From contig NZ_LMCP01000023.1 of NCBI RefSeq assembly GCF_001425625.1, positions 125,428 through 189,427 on the forward strand: a stretch of DNA of 64,000 nucleotides. The letters run 5' to 3'. Numbering within the stretch: the stretch's first letter is position 1; every line of letters begins with the position of its first letter. This document shows positions 34,665-44,550 of this stretch, piece by piece. This DNA is from Mesorhizobium sp. Root102. Its GTDB lineage: Bacteria; Pseudomonadota; Alphaproteobacteria; Rhizobiales; Rhizobiaceae. Made by a program: the position numbers and the translations under genes. The notes below the pieces were generated by a model. It made no database searches. It was given only the letters and a program-made list of their open reading frames with translations, and had not been told where the DNA came from.

Positions 34665-35167
34665 TATAGGCTCTCGTCGGGGAGATGGATCTCGTAGGCG
34701 TGCGAGAAATGGAACTCTTCGAGATTGGAGCCGTCGCCGCCACGGTCGACGATCAGGAAATCCTGGGCCTCGCCGAGCGGCGTCAGCACGCCATGCCAGA
34801 GATTGCGCCGGTAGTTGATGCCTTGGCCGGGTGCGGTGATGAAGGCATGCGGCTCGCTCGGCCCCTCATCGCCGTCATGGCAGACGATGACCAGGAAGGG
34901 GCGCGGCGACAGTGGAATGAAGGCTTGGCTGCCGAACGGGTGGCGCTCGACCATGCTCAGCTTCAAAGGCAGTTCGTAGGGCGTGCCGCGCACCATCGAG
35001 ATCAGCACGCGGGCGTTCGGGCCCGCGGCTTCAGCGGTGGCGAGATCGTGATAGCGCTCGGCCTTGCCGCCATTGATCGGGTAGTGGTTGTCGCCGCCCA
35101 TGTCGATGACGTCGCCGAAGGGGGCAAAGCTCTCGCGGATCAGCGGCCGCGCGACGATACGTGTCAT
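34664..35167 (-). CDS. allA: Ureidoglycolate lyase
   Basis: A 167-residue AllA-family enzyme that splits ureidoglycolate into glyoxylate and urea, the last step of the ureide pathway. Family motifs include FAPFGDVID near 14-22, RGTPYELPLKLSMVERHPFG, and the YRRNLWHGVL segment. The ATG at 35167 overlaps the upstream gene's stop (ATGA), fixing the start. It overlaps the deaminase gene by one base downstream. Confidence 0.93.
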   Translation of the reverse strand: MTRIVARPLIRESFAPFGDVIDMGGDNHYPINGGKAERYHDLATAEAAGPNARVLISMVRGTPYELPLKLSMVERHPFGSQAFIPLSPRPFLVIVCHDGDEGPSEPHAFITAPGQGINYRRNLWHGVLTPLGEAQDFLIVDRGGDGSNLEEFHFSHAYEIHLPDESL

Positions 35168-36027
35168 GGCGCGCGCTTTGCGGTGCCTGCGCCGCCGAGC
35201 TTGGCATGCCGGTTGACGTCCTTGTAGAGCAGATAGCGGAATTTGCCCGGGCCGCCGGCATAGCAGGCCTGCGGGCAGAAAGCGCGCAGCCACATATAGT
35301 CGCCGGCCTCGACCTCGACCCAGTCCTGGTTGAGGCGATAGACCGCCTTGCCCTCCAGCACATAGAGCCCGTGCTCCATGACATGGGTCTCGGCGAAGGG
35401 TATGACCGCGCCGGGTTCCAACGTCACAATGGTCATGTGCATGTCGTGGCGCAAATCGGCCGGATCGACGAAACGCGTCGTCGCCCACCGGCCCTCGGTG
35501 CCGGGCATCGGCGTCGGCGCGATCTCCTGTTCGTAAGTGAAGAAGGCTTCCGGCGCATCGAGACCGTCGACCGCCTCGTAAGCCTTGCGAATCCAGTGGA
35601 AGCGCACGTCGGCCTTGCTTTCGTTGCGAACCGTCCAGCCGCTGGCCGGCGGCAGGAACGCAAAGCCGCCCGGTCGCAGCACATGCTTCTTGCCGGCAAG
35701 CAGAACCGTCAGTTCGCCTTCGACCACGAACAGGGCGCCCTCGGCGTCGGCATCGGGTTCCGGCCGATCGCTGCCGCCACCGGGCGCGACCTCGACAATG
35801 TATTGCGAGAACGACTCGGCAAATCCGGACAGCGGTCGCGACAAGATCCAGACGCGGGTCCTGTCCCAGAACGGCAGGGCGCTCGTGACGATGTCCTGCA
35901 TCACCCCCCGGGGAATGACGGCGTAGGCCTCGGTGAAGACGGCGCGGCCGGTCAGAAGCTCGTTCTGGCCGGAATGGCCGCCATGCGGCGCGTAATAGGT
36001 TCGCTCGGGCATCCTGATCGTATCCAT
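35164..36027 (-). CDS. allE: (S)-ureidoglycine aminohydrolase, bicupin
   Basis: A 287-residue double-cupin protein. The N-terminal region (YYAPHGGH; RGVMQDIVTSALPFW) and the C-terminal metal cupin with ETHVMEHGLYVLEGK are those of ureidoglycine aminohydrolase, which releases ammonia from ureidoglycine to give ureidoglycolate. The ATG at 36027 starts at the conserved N-terminus; a longer frame is rejected. It overlaps allA by four bases and follows the allantoinase fusion by ten. Confidence 0.9.
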   Translation of the reverse strand: MDTIRMPERTYYAPHGGHSGQNELLTGRAVFTEAYAVIPRGVMQDIVTSALPFWDRTRVWILSRPLSGFAESFSQYIVEVAPGGGSDRPEPDADAEGALFVVEGELTVLLAGKKHVLRPGGFAFLPPASGWTVRNESKADVRFHWIRKAYEAVDGLDAPEAFFTYEQEIAPTPMPGTEGRWATTRFVDPADLRHDMHMTIVTLEPGAVIPFAETHVMEHGLYVLEGKAVYRLNQDWVEVEAGDYMWLRAFCPQACYAGGPGKFRYLLYKDVNRHAKLGGAGTAKRAP

Positions 36028-36037
36028 GGGTTCAAAC

Positions 36038-37456
36038 CTATTGCGGAAGCATGTCCTTGAGGCGGAGCAGCGCGATGCGCTCGACCTGTTTGCAGGCGGT
36101 TTCGAATTCGACGCCGCGGCTGTTGCCGATGCGCGCCTCGAATTCGGCAAGAATCTCCTCCTTCGTCTTGCCCTTCACCGCGATGATGAAGGGGAAGCCG
36201 AAGGTGGTGACGTAAGCGGCGTTGAGCTTGGAAAACAGTTCGCGCTCCTTGTCGGTCAGCGCGTCGAGGCCGGCCGAGGCCTGTTCCCTGGTCGATTCCG
36301 CCGTCAGCCGTTTGGCCTTGGCCAGTTTGCCGGCAAGGTCGGGATGGGCATTGAGCACCGAAAGCCGCTCGGTTTCGCTGGCGGAGCGGAAGATACGGCA
36401 AAGCGCATTGTGTAGGCCGCCTGAAGTGTCATGCGCCGGACTCAGTTCCAGTTCGTAGGCGCGCTCAGCGATCCACGGCGAATGCTCGAACACGCCGCCG
36501 AATGTGTGGACGAAGGTCTCGAATTCCATCTTCGATGGGCGGAGTGCCGCTGGCTTGTAAGGATTGACCTCTTGCCAGTGCCGGGCGATGTCGATGCGCC
36601 GCGCCAGCCAGACCTTGTCGTGCGACTTCACATAGTCGACGAAGCGCTTCAGCGCCGCGACCCGGCCCGGCCGCCCGACGAGGCGGCAATGCAGGCCGAT
36701 GTTCATCATGCGCGGTCGGCCGGCCTGGCCCTCGGCATAGAGCGTGTCGAAGCTGTCCTTCAGATAGGCAAAGAACTGGTCGCCCGAGTTGAAGCCTTGC
36801 GGCGTGGCGAAGCGCATGTCGTTGGCGTCGAGCGTATAGGGGATGATGAGTTGCGTGCCGCCCTCGTGCTCGAACCAGTAGGGCAGTTCGTCGTCATAGG
36901 TGTCCGACACATAGTCGAAGCCGCCTTCTTCAGCCACAATCCGCACTGTGTTGACCGATGTGCGACCCGTATACCAGCCGGTCGGGCGCGCGCCGGTAAC
37001 TTCGTAATGCAGCTTGATCGCCGCTTCGAGGTCGCGACGCTCATCTTCGGCGCTATGGTCACGGTAGTCGATCCATCTCAGACCGTGCGAAGCGATCTCC
37101 CAGCCGGCTTCCTGCATGGCCGTGACCTGATCCGGCGAACGGGCGAGCGCGGTGGCGACGCCATAGCAGGTGATTGGCACCTCGGCCTCGGTGAACAGCC
37201 GGAGCAGCCGCCAGAAACCGGCCCGCGCCCCATATTCGTAGATTGATTCCATGTTCCAATGGCGTTGGCCCACCCAGGGCGCCGCGCCGACGATTTCCGA
37301 CAGGAAGGCTTCAGAGGCCTTGTCGCCGTGCAGCACGCAGTTTTCGCCGCCTTCCTCGTAATTGACGACGAACTGTACGGCGACATGCGCGCCGCCAGGC
37401 CATTTCGGGTCTGGCGGATTGGCTCCATAGCCGCGCATGTCTCTGATGTAACGCAT
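36038..37456 (-). CDS. Fusion of PuuE-type allantoinase and OHCU decarboxylase
   Basis: A 472-residue two-domain enzyme. Residues 1 to about 300 are a polysaccharide-deacetylase-fold allantoinase (NYEEGGENCVLHGD; WEIASHGLRW; GWYTGR), unrelated to the zinc amidohydrolase type. Residues about 308-472 are OHCU decarboxylase with LNAHPDLAGK near 385 and the FGFPFIIAVKG strand. One chain therefore makes allantoin from OHCU and hydrolyses it to allantoate. A GGGAGGG ribosome-binding site precedes the ATG. It is first in the minus-strand ureide operon and divergent from uraH. Confidence 0.93.
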   Translation of the reverse strand: MRYIRDMRGYGANPPDPKWPGGAHVAVQFVVNYEEGGENCVLHGDKASEAFLSEIVGAAPWVGQRHWNMESIYEYGARAGFWRLLRLFTEAEVPITCYGVATALARSPDQVTAMQEAGWEIASHGLRWIDYRDHSAEDERRDLEAAIKLHYEVTGARPTGWYTGRTSVNTVRIVAEEGGFDYVSDTYDDELPYWFEHEGGTQLIIPYTLDANDMRFATPQGFNSGDQFFAYLKDSFDTLYAEGQAGRPRMMNIGLHCRLVGRPGRVAALKRFVDYVKSHDKVWLARRIDIARHWQEVNPYKPAALRPSKMEFETFVHTFGGVFEHSPWIAERAYELELSPAHDTSGGLHNALCRIFRSASETERLSVLNAHPDLAGKLAKAKRLTAESTREQASAGLDALTDKERELFSKLNAAYVTTFGFPFIIAVKGKTKEEILAEFEARIGNSRGVEFETACKQVERIALLRLKDMLPQ

Positions 37457-37659
37457 CGTCCCTCCCGCCGGGCATGGCCCGAAGTAAGATCAGGATATCG
37501 AAAGGACTGCCTGCGCATTCCCCCGAAAATTTTTGAAAGTGTTTTTGTCGCACTCCGCTCGACCGGGGCTTATGCATCGCCTTTAATTGGCGCACAATTC
37601 ACTGTTGATACTTGATCGTACCGGGCCAATTCGCCCGTACCGGAAATGGGAGGCGGCCA

Positions 37660-38034
37660 ATGGCAGAAACGTCGAAAGCCGATGGCGGGCGTCTGACGAC
37701 CCATGTCCTCGACACCGCGACCGGCAAGCCGGCGGCGGGACTGTCGATCGCGCTTTATCACGTCGATGGCAAGGCGCGGACACATCTGAAGACTGTCGCC
37801 ACCAATGCCGACGGCCGGTGCGACGCGCCGCTGCTGGCCGGAGCGGAGTTTCGCACCGGCGAATACGAACTGGTCTTCGCCGCGGGCGACTATTTGCGCC
37901 AGCAGGGGCTGAGCCTGCCGAAACCCGCCTTCCTTGATGTGATACCGATCCGCTTCGGCATGGCCGAAGCGGTGCATTATCATGTACCGCTGCTCGTCTC
38001 GCCCTACGGCTACTCGACCTACAGGGGGAGCTGA
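37660..38034 (+). CDS. uraH: 5-hydroxyisourate hydrolase
   Basis: A 124-residue transthyretin-like hydrolase converting 5-hydroxyisourate to OHCU. Hallmarks are LTTHVLDTATGKPA near the start and the C-terminal tetrapeptide YRGS. No signal peptide. The ATG at 37660 has GGGAGG upstream; an earlier in-frame start is less likely. It is first of the plus-strand operon, three bases before xdhA. The 203-base gap to the divergent allantoinase gene must hold promoters for both. Confidence 0.93.
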   Translation: MAETSKADGGRLTTHVLDTATGKPAAGLSIALYHVDGKARTHLKTVATNADGRCDAPLLAGAEFRTGEYELVFAAGDYLRQQGLSLPKPAFLDVIPIRFGMAEAVHYHVPLLVSPYGYSTYRGS

Positions 38035-38037
38035 GGC

Positions 38038-39519
38038 ATGGCCAAGGTCAATATCCGCAACGAGATCCGTTTCATTCTCAACGGCAGGGATGTGGTACTT
38101 TCGTCGGTGGCATCAGACGCGACCCTGCTCGACTGGCTGCGGCTCGAGCGTTCGCTGCGCGGCACCAAGGAAGGCTGCGCCGAGGGCGATTGCGGTGCCT
38201 GCACCGTCCTGGTCGGCAAGCTCTCGGAGGGCGGCTTGGTCTATGAAAGCGTCAATGCCTGCATCCGCTTCCTCGGCTCGCTGGACGGCACCCATGTCGT
38301 GACCGTCGAGCATCTGCGTGGTTCACCCGGCCAGTTGCATCCGGTGCAGCAGGCGATGGTCGATTTCCACGGCTCGCAATGCGGCTTCTGCACGCCGGGC
38401 TTCGTCATGTCGCTCTATGGCTTGTGGATGAAATCGCCCGACCCATCGAACGAGGCCATCGAAAAGGCTTTGCAAGGCAATCTCTGCCGCTGCACCGGCT
38501 ACGAGGCGATCATGCGCGCCGCCCGCGCTATCTCCAGCTACGGCAAGGCGGCGAAGGACCCGCTGGCCGCGGAGCGCAAGGCGATCACCGCGAGGCTGGA
38601 AGTCATGCACGACGGCGCCCGGGTCGAGATCGGCGTTGGCAAGGCGCGGCTGGTTGTACCGGCCAACGTCGATGATTTCGCCGCCGTGCTGGACAAGGAT
38701 CCCGGCGCCACCATCGTCGCCGGTTCGACCGATGTCGGGCTGTGGGTGACCAAGCATATGCGCGATATTTCACCGGCCATTTTCATCGGAGATCTCGACG
38801 GGCTTTGCACCATCTCGGAAGACAAGGGCGTCATCACAATCGGCGCCGGCGTTACCTACACCGAGGCGTTCTCGACGCTGGCCAGGCGCATCCCGGCGCT
38901 GGGGCCGTTGTTCGATCGCATCGGCGGCGAACAGGTGCGCAACATGGGCACCATCGGCGGCAACATCGCCAACGGCTCGCCGATCGGCGACACGCCGCCG
39001 CCCTTGATCGCGCTCGGCGCGCGCCTCACCCTGCGCAAGGGCAAGAAGCGGCGCACGATCCCGCTGGAAACCTTCTTCATCGCCTATGGCAAGCAGGACC
39101 GGCAGCCGGGCGAATTCGTCGAGGCCGTGCATGTTCCTGTTCCCGCCAAGGGCACAAAATTCGCCGTCCACAAGATCACCAAGCGTCGCGACGAGGACAT
39201 CACCGCGGCCCTCGGCGCCTTCTTCCTGACGCTGGCCAAGGACGGCACGGTCGCGGAGGTGCGCATCGCCTATGGCGGCATGGCGGCGACGCCGAAGCGG
39301 GCGTCTTCTGTCGAAAAAGCGCTGCTCGGCAAGCCGTGGACCGAACAGACGGTTGACGTGGCGATGGCCGAATATGCCAAGGATTTCACCCCGCTCACCG
39401 ACATGCGGGCCTCGGCCGAGTATCGCGCCCTGGCGGCGCGCAACCTTTTGCTGCGCTTCTTCGCCGAGACCAGCGGCACCGGGGAGCCGGTCGAGGTTTC
39501 AAGGCACGAGGCGGCATGA
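38038..39519 (+). CDS. xdhA: Xanthine dehydrogenase small subunit (2Fe-2S, FAD)
   Basis: A 493-residue subunit. The N-terminal ferredoxin domain has C47, C52 and C55 (CAEGDCGAC) and a fourth Cys near 77; the second cluster has CGFC and CRC near 120-155. The FAD domain follows (TIVAGSTDVGLW; GTIGGNIANGSPIGD) and a CO dehydrogenase flavoprotein C-terminal domain. It receives electrons from the molybdenum subunit and passes them to NAD. It overlaps xdhB by four bases (ATGA). Confidence 0.95.
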   Translation: MAKVNIRNEIRFILNGRDVVLSSVASDATLLDWLRLERSLRGTKEGCAEGDCGACTVLVGKLSEGGLVYESVNACIRFLGSLDGTHVVTVEHLRGSPGQLHPVQQAMVDFHGSQCGFCTPGFVMSLYGLWMKSPDPSNEAIEKALQGNLCRCTGYEAIMRAARAISSYGKAAKDPLAAERKAITARLEVMHDGARVEIGVGKARLVVPANVDDFAAVLDKDPGATIVAGSTDVGLWVTKHMRDISPAIFIGDLDGLCTISEDKGVITIGAGVTYTEAFSTLARRIPALGPLFDRIGGEQVRNMGTIGGNIANGSPIGDTPPPLIALGARLTLRKGKKRRTIPLETFFIAYGKQDRQPGEFVEAVHVPVPAKGTKFAVHKITKRRDEDITAALGAFFLTLAKDGTVAEVRIAYGGMAATPKRASSVEKALLGKPWTEQTVDVAMAEYAKDFTPLTDMRASAEYRALAARNLLLRFFAETSGTGEPVEVSRHEAA

Positions 39520-41864
39520 TGAACAAGCACGCTGCCCCCAACCTCAAGGCTGAAAAGATCGCCGGCGGCGTTTCCACCGATCAGCGCCACGACTCCGCCC
39601 ACAAGCATGTCAGCGGCACCGCCGTCTACATCGACGACATGCCGGAACCGGCCGGCACTCTGCATGGCTGCCTCGGGCTTTCTGCCGCCACGCATGCCAC
39701 GATTACCAGCATGGATCTCTCGGCGGTGCGTATGGCGCCCGGCGTTGTCGACGTACTGACGGCCAGTGACGTGCCCGGCGAGAACGACATTTCGCCGACC
39801 GGCCGCCACGACGAGCCGGTGCTTGCCGACGGCAAGGTGCAATTCTACGGCCAGCCTATCTTCTGCGTCATTGCCGAGACGCGAGAGCAGGCGCGCCGCG
39901 CCACAAGATTGGCCAAGGTCAAATACAAGGAATTGCCCTTCGTCACCGACATTGGCGCGCTTGATCCGAAGAAGGACAAGCTCGTCACGCCGCCCCTCAC
40001 GCTGAAGCGCGGCGATGCCGCTGCAGCAATCCGTCGGGCGCCGCGCCGGCTGAAAGGAAATATGCGCATCGGCGGCCAGGAGCATTTCTATCTCGAAGGC
40101 CATATCGCCATGGCCATTCCGGGCGAAGACCAGGACGTCACCATCTATTCCTCGACCCAGCATCCGAGCGAAGTCCAGCACATGGTCAGCCATGCGCTCG
40201 GCGTGCCGAGCAACGCCATCACGGTGGAAATCCGCCGCATGGGCGGTGGCTTCGGCGGCAAGGAAACGCAGGGCAATCAGTTTGCCGCATTGGCCGCGAT
40301 CGCCGCGAAGAAACACCATCGCGCCGTGAAAATTCGACCCGACCGCGATGACGACATGATCGCCACCGGCAAGCGTCATGATTTCCTCGTCGACTACGAA
40401 ATCGGCTTCGATGACGAGGGCAACATTCTCGGTGTCGATTTCATGTTCGCGGCGCGCTGCGGTTTCTCGTCGGACCTTTCCGGCCCGGTAACCGATCGCG
40501 CGCTGTTCCACTGCGACAACACCTATTTCTGGCCGGCGGTGCACGCCCAATCGGCGCCGCTGTACACCAACACCGTGTCGAACACCGCCTTTCGTGGTTT
40601 TGGCGGCCCGCAAGGCATGGTCGGCGCCGAGCGCGTCATAGACGAGGTGGCCTTTGCCGTCGGTAAGGATCCACTCGAAATCCGCAAGAAGAATTTCTAC
40701 GGCACATCAGACCGCAATATCACGCCCTACCACCAGACGGTCGAGGACAACATCATCCAGCGCATCGTCGCTGAGCTGGAGCAAAGCGCCAGCTACGCGC
40801 GGCGGCGTCGGGAAATATCGGCCTTCAACGCCAACAGCCGTTTCATCAAGCGTGGCCTGGCGCTGACGCCGGTCAAGTTCGGTATCTCGTTCACCGCCAC
40901 GCACTACAACCAGGCCGGCGCGCTGGTGCATGTCTATACCGACGGTTCGGTGCATCTGAACCATGGCGGCACCGAGATGGGGCAGGGCCTCTACGTCAAG
41001 GTGGCGCAAGTGGTGGCGGAAGAGTTCCAGATCGACCTCGACCAGGTGAAGATCACCGCGACGACGACCGGCAAGGTGCCGAACACCTCGGCCACGGCAG
41101 CGTCGTCCGGCTCCGACCTCAACGGCATGGCTGCGCAGAATGGCGCTCGTCAGATCAAGGATCGGCTGATCGATTTCGCCGCCGAAAAATATCAGGTGCC
41201 GCGCGATCAGGTGCTGTTCCTGCCCAACCGGGTGCGCATCGGCAACCAGGAGATCGCCTTCGCCGACCTCGTCAAGCAAGCCTATATGGCCCGCATCCAG
41301 CTTTCGGCGGCGGGTTTCTACAAGACGCCGAAAATCCACTGGAACCGCGACAAGGGCGAGGGGCGCCCCTTCTATTATTTCGCCTATGGCGCGTCGTGCT
41401 CGGAAGTCTCGGTCGACACGCTGACCGGCGAATACATGGTCGAGCGCACCGATATTCTCCATGACTGCGGCCGATCTCTGAACCGCGCAATCGACATCGG
41501 CCAGATCGAGGGCGGCTTCATCCAGGGCATGGGCTGGCTGACGACGGAAGAACTGTGGTGGGACGCCAAGGGCCGGCTGCGCACGCACGCGCCGTCGACC
41601 TACAAGATTCCGCTCGCTTCCGACCGACCGAAGATCTTCAACGTCACCTTGGCCGACTGGCCGGAAGCCAGCGAGCCTACCATCCATCGTTCAAAGGCGG
41701 TCGGCGAGCCGCCATTCCCGCTCGGCATGTCGGTGCTGCACGCGCTGTCGGACGCGGTGGCCAGTGTCGCCGACAACAGGATCTGCCCGCGCCTCGACGC
41801 GCCGGCAACGCCAGAGCGGGTGCTGATGGCGATCGAGCGGCTGAAGAAAGAGGCCGTCGCCTGA
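39516..41864 (+). CDS. xdhB: Xanthine dehydrogenase molybdopterin subunit
   Basis: A 782-residue subunit that oxidises hypoxanthine to xanthine and xanthine to urate. Molybdopterin contacts GGGFGGKE near 245 and FRGFGGPQG near 350, and the C-terminal AVGEPPFPLG, which carries the catalytic Glu, are all present. Full length. Start at ATG 39516, overlapping the xdhA stop. Confidence 0.95.
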   Translation: MMNKHAAPNLKAEKIAGGVSTDQRHDSAHKHVSGTAVYIDDMPEPAGTLHGCLGLSAATHATITSMDLSAVRMAPGVVDVLTASDVPGENDISPTGRHDEPVLADGKVQFYGQPIFCVIAETREQARRATRLAKVKYKELPFVTDIGALDPKKDKLVTPPLTLKRGDAAAAIRRAPRRLKGNMRIGGQEHFYLEGHIAMAIPGEDQDVTIYSSTQHPSEVQHMVSHALGVPSNAITVEIRRMGGGFGGKETQGNQFAALAAIAAKKHHRAVKIRPDRDDDMIATGKRHDFLVDYEIGFDDEGNILGVDFMFAARCGFSSDLSGPVTDRALFHCDNTYFWPAVHAQSAPLYTNTVSNTAFRGFGGPQGMVGAERVIDEVAFAVGKDPLEIRKKNFYGTSDRNITPYHQTVEDNIIQRIVAELEQSASYARRRREISAFNANSRFIKRGLALTPVKFGISFTATHYNQAGALVHVYTDGSVHLNHGGTEMGQGLYVKVAQVVAEEFQIDLDQVKITATTTGKVPNTSATAASSGSDLNGMAAQNGARQIKDRLIDFAAEKYQVPRDQVLFLPNRVRIGNQEIAFADLVKQAYMARIQLSAAGFYKTPKIHWNRDKGEGRPFYYFAYGASCSEVSVDTLTGEYMVERTDILHDCGRSLNRAIDIGQIEGGFIQGMGWLTTEELWWDAKGRLRTHAPSTYKIPLASDRPKIFNVTLADWPEASEPTIHRSKAVGEPPFPLGMSVLHALSDAVASVADNRICPRLDAPATPERVLMAIERLKKEAVA

Positions 41865-41938
41865 ACCCGGCCCCAGGCTCGGCAAAGCGTGCAATTCGGG
41901 CCGAAAAACCCTATATTTCCCATTCGGGAACGTGAACC

Positions 41939-42820
41939 ATGAACTCGAAAGTGCAAAGCCTGAAAGCCTTTCTCGCCAGCGTCGGTCGGGTTGCCCTGGT
42001 CGAAGTGGCCGGGACAAAAGGCTCGACGCCACGCGAAAAGGGCGCCTTCATGCTCGTCTCGCAGACGGCGATCTTTGGCACGATCGGCGGCGGTCAGCTC
42101 GAATATATGGCGATCGACAAGGCCAGGCAGATGGTGGCTAAAGAGGCCTGTATCGAGGTCGACGAGATCTGCGCAACCCTCGACGTCCCGCTCGGGCCGG
42201 AAATCGGGCAATGCTGCGGCGGGCGCGTTGAAGTGTTGATCCGGCTCGTCGATGCCACGCTAGCCGCCGAACTGGTTGCGGCTGCGGAAGCCGAGGAGGC
42301 GCACCTGCCGCATGTCTACATCTTCGGCGGCGGCCATGTCGGCCAGGCGCTGGCGTCGACTATAGCACTTCTTCCCGTGCACGGCGTCGTCATCGAGACT
42401 CGCGCCGAAGCACTGGAAGGCATGCCGGAAACCGTGGAGACGCGGCTGACACCGATGCCCGAGGCCGAGGTGCGAAACGCCCCCGCTGGCACAGCCTTCG
42501 CCATCCTCACCCACGACCATGCGCTGGATTTCCTGATCGTCGCCGAGGTGCTGAAACGCGGCGACACTGCCTATGTCGGCATGATCGGCTCGAAGACAAA
42601 GAAAGCGACGTTCAGGAACTGGTTCCTGAAATCGGCGGGCGGCAGCCAAGCCGAGTTTGCCCGCCTCGTCTCGCCGATCGGCGGCGACGCCGTCAAGGAC
42701 AAGCGCCCGCAGGTCATCGCGGCGCTGGCGGCGGCCGAGATCATGACCGCATTGGTGGTCCAGGCCGCCGAGTCAAATGCCGAGCATCAGGTCCTGCAGG
42801 ACAAGGTGCTGGCGGGCTAA
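41939..42820 (+). CDS. xdhC: XdhC, molybdenum cofactor insertion chaperone
   Basis: A 293-residue XdhC-family protein that binds sulfurated molybdenum cofactor and loads it into XdhB. The N-terminal part has VEVAGTKGSTPREKGA and CCGGRVEVLIR; the C-terminal Rossmann domain has IFGGGHVGQAL near 122 and GMIGSKTK near 216. It lies 74 bases after xdhB on the same strand. Its 3' end abuts, on the opposite strand, the truncated monooxygenase remnant. Confidence 0.92.
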   Translation: MNSKVQSLKAFLASVGRVALVEVAGTKGSTPREKGAFMLVSQTAIFGTIGGGQLEYMAIDKARQMVAKEACIEVDEICATLDVPLGPEIGQCCGGRVEVLIRLVDATLAAELVAAAEAEEAHLPHVYIFGGGHVGQALASTIALLPVHGVVIETRAEALEGMPETVETRLTPMPEAEVRNAPAGTAFAILTHDHALDFLIVAEVLKRGDTAYVGMIGSKTKKATFRNWFLKSAGGSQAEFARLVSPIGGDAVKDKRPQVIAALAAAEIMTALVVQAAESNAEHQVLQDKVLAG

Positions 42821-43388
42821 GCGCACCGAAAAGAACTCGCCCTTGTGGTCGAACAGATGCATCTTTTCTGGATCGTGGAAGCGACCGCCGCTTTGGTCGA
42901 ACAGCAGCGCGTCAGCATCCCAGCCTCGCCACAAGCCCTGAACGATGTCGATATATTCCTCCGTGCGGCGGCGAAAATCGCCTGATGAAAACCCTTCCGG
43001 CCGGCTGAAATTGGCTGCCTCTTGCGGACCCTGCATCATGGTTGCGTTCCAGCCGGTGCGGCCATGGCTGATGATGTCGAGCGAAGCAAAACGGCGCGCC
43101 AGATTGTAGGGCTGGTGGGCAATCGTCGACGCCGCTGCGACCAGGCCGATCCTGCTCGTCATGGTCGCCAGAGCGGCAAGCAACGTCGTTGCTTCGAAGG
43201 GCATCGGCCTGTTCGCGGCGTCACCACCGGCAGCCGGCGCGGAATCGGCAAGCAGCAGCATGTCCAGGCCGGTTGCTTCAACCTTTTTGCGCGAAACCAG
43301 CCAGGCGGCCGAATTCCGGCCCCGGTGATGGATCGGCGATTCCTGACAACAGCGAAACAGCAAGATGCATTCTGGCGTTGTCGCCCAT
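42821..43388 (-). pseudogene. Degraded LLM-class FMN-dependent monooxygenase
   Basis: A remnant of an NtaA/SnaA-type flavin monooxygenase (family length about 440 residues). The central part is intact (LDMLLLADSAPAAGG; PFEATTLLAALATMTSRIGLV; ARRFASLDIISHGRTGWN). The N-terminal peptide, MHLAVSLLSGI, is in another frame behind an ATG at 43388, so at least one frameshift and a small deletion separate them. The C-terminal half is missing: homology stops at GEFFSV next to the xdhC stop. No full-length product is possible. Confidence 0.82.
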
Positions 43389-43492
43389 CGACGGTTCCTG
43401 CGAGACGAGATGGAGCTGGAACTATGTTCGCCACGTCCTGGGATGGCAACCGCCGGCGCTGGGCCAACCGCCGGTCATGTGTCGGCCAGTCC

Positions 43493-44413
43493 CTATTTGC
43501 CGGCGAGAAGGTCGTTGATCAGCCGCTGGCAGCGCTCGGCCATGAAGTCGAGCAGCAGCCGCACTTTTGGATCCTGCAGCTTCTTGTGCGGATAGACGGC
43601 GGCAAACTGCACCGGTGTCGGCGGGGTGCTGGGCAGGATCACCTTCAACCGCTGGTCGCGGATGAAGGGCTCGACCTCGAAGCGTGGCTTGTTGATGATG
43701 CCACGGCCGGACAGCGCCCAGCCGGTCAGCACGTCGCCATCGTCGGTGTCGTAAGGCCCGTGCACCTCGAATTTCTGCGGACCGGTGGGGGTCTGCAGCG
43801 TCCACACATATTCGCGCGCGCCGGAATAGCGCAGCATCAGGCAGTCGTGTTTCTTGCCGATCAGCTCCTGCGGCTCCACCGGCTCGCCGCGCGCTTCCAG
43901 ATATTTCGGCGCCGCCACCAGCACGCGCTCGCATTCCATGATGCCGCGCATCCTGAGGCTGGAATCCTCGATGATGCCGAGCCGGAAGGCGACGTCGATG
44001 CCTTCCTTCATGATGTCGACATTGTGGTCCGAGAGCCTCAGCCGCACCTCGATGTCAGGGTATTTGTCGTGGAAATCCGGAATGCCCGAAGCCACCAGCC
44101 GGCGCCCGAGGCCGAGGGGCGCGGTCACACGGATGGTGCCGCGCGGCTGGCCGGAAAGGGCCGAGACCGCAGCTTCCGCCTCGGTGATCGCCTCCAGCAC
44201 CTGCTTGGCACCCCCGTAAAAAACCGTGCCATGCTCGGTCGGCATCAATTGGCGTGTGGTGCGGTTGAACAGCCGCACGCCGAGATGCTTCTCCAACTCC
44301 TTGATGCGGTTTGAGGCGACCGCCGGTGAAATGCGCATGTCACGGCCGGCCGCCGACAGATTGCCGAGTTCGACGACGCGAACGAAGACGGCGATGTTGT
44401 CGAGATAGGCCAT
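43493..44413 (-). CDS. LysR-family transcriptional regulator
   Basis: A 306-residue regulator with a winged helix-turn-helix at 1-60 (LGNLSAAGRDMRISPAVASNR) and a substrate-binding domain of the CrgA/DsdC-like subgroup. It is divergent from puuD with 137 bases between starts, so control of puuD and guanine deaminase is likely but unproven. An 8-T run lies in the shared promoter region. Confidence 0.88.
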   Translation of the reverse strand: MAYLDNIAVFVRVVELGNLSAAGRDMRISPAVASNRIKELEKHLGVRLFNRTTRQLMPTEHGTVFYGGAKQVLEAITEAEAAVSALSGQPRGTIRVTAPLGLGRRLVASGIPDFHDKYPDIEVRLRLSDHNVDIMKEGIDVAFRLGIIEDSSLRMRGIMECERVLVAAPKYLEARGEPVEPQELIGKKHDCLMLRYSGAREYVWTLQTPTGPQKFEVHGPYDTDDGDVLTGWALSGRGIINKPRFEVEPFIRDQRLKVILPSTPPTPVQFAAVYPHKKLQDPKVRLLLDFMAERCQRLINDLLAGK

Positions 44414-44550
44414 GCGGTGTCGTGGCTCTCATGCGGCTGCGTGGAAACAGCTTAGTATTTTCCATTTTTTTTTGAAAGTCATCGCACACCCCGCCTCTTT
44501 CCGTTTGCGCTCCAGCCCGTAAAGTCACCGGATCGGCAGGGACGACTTCA

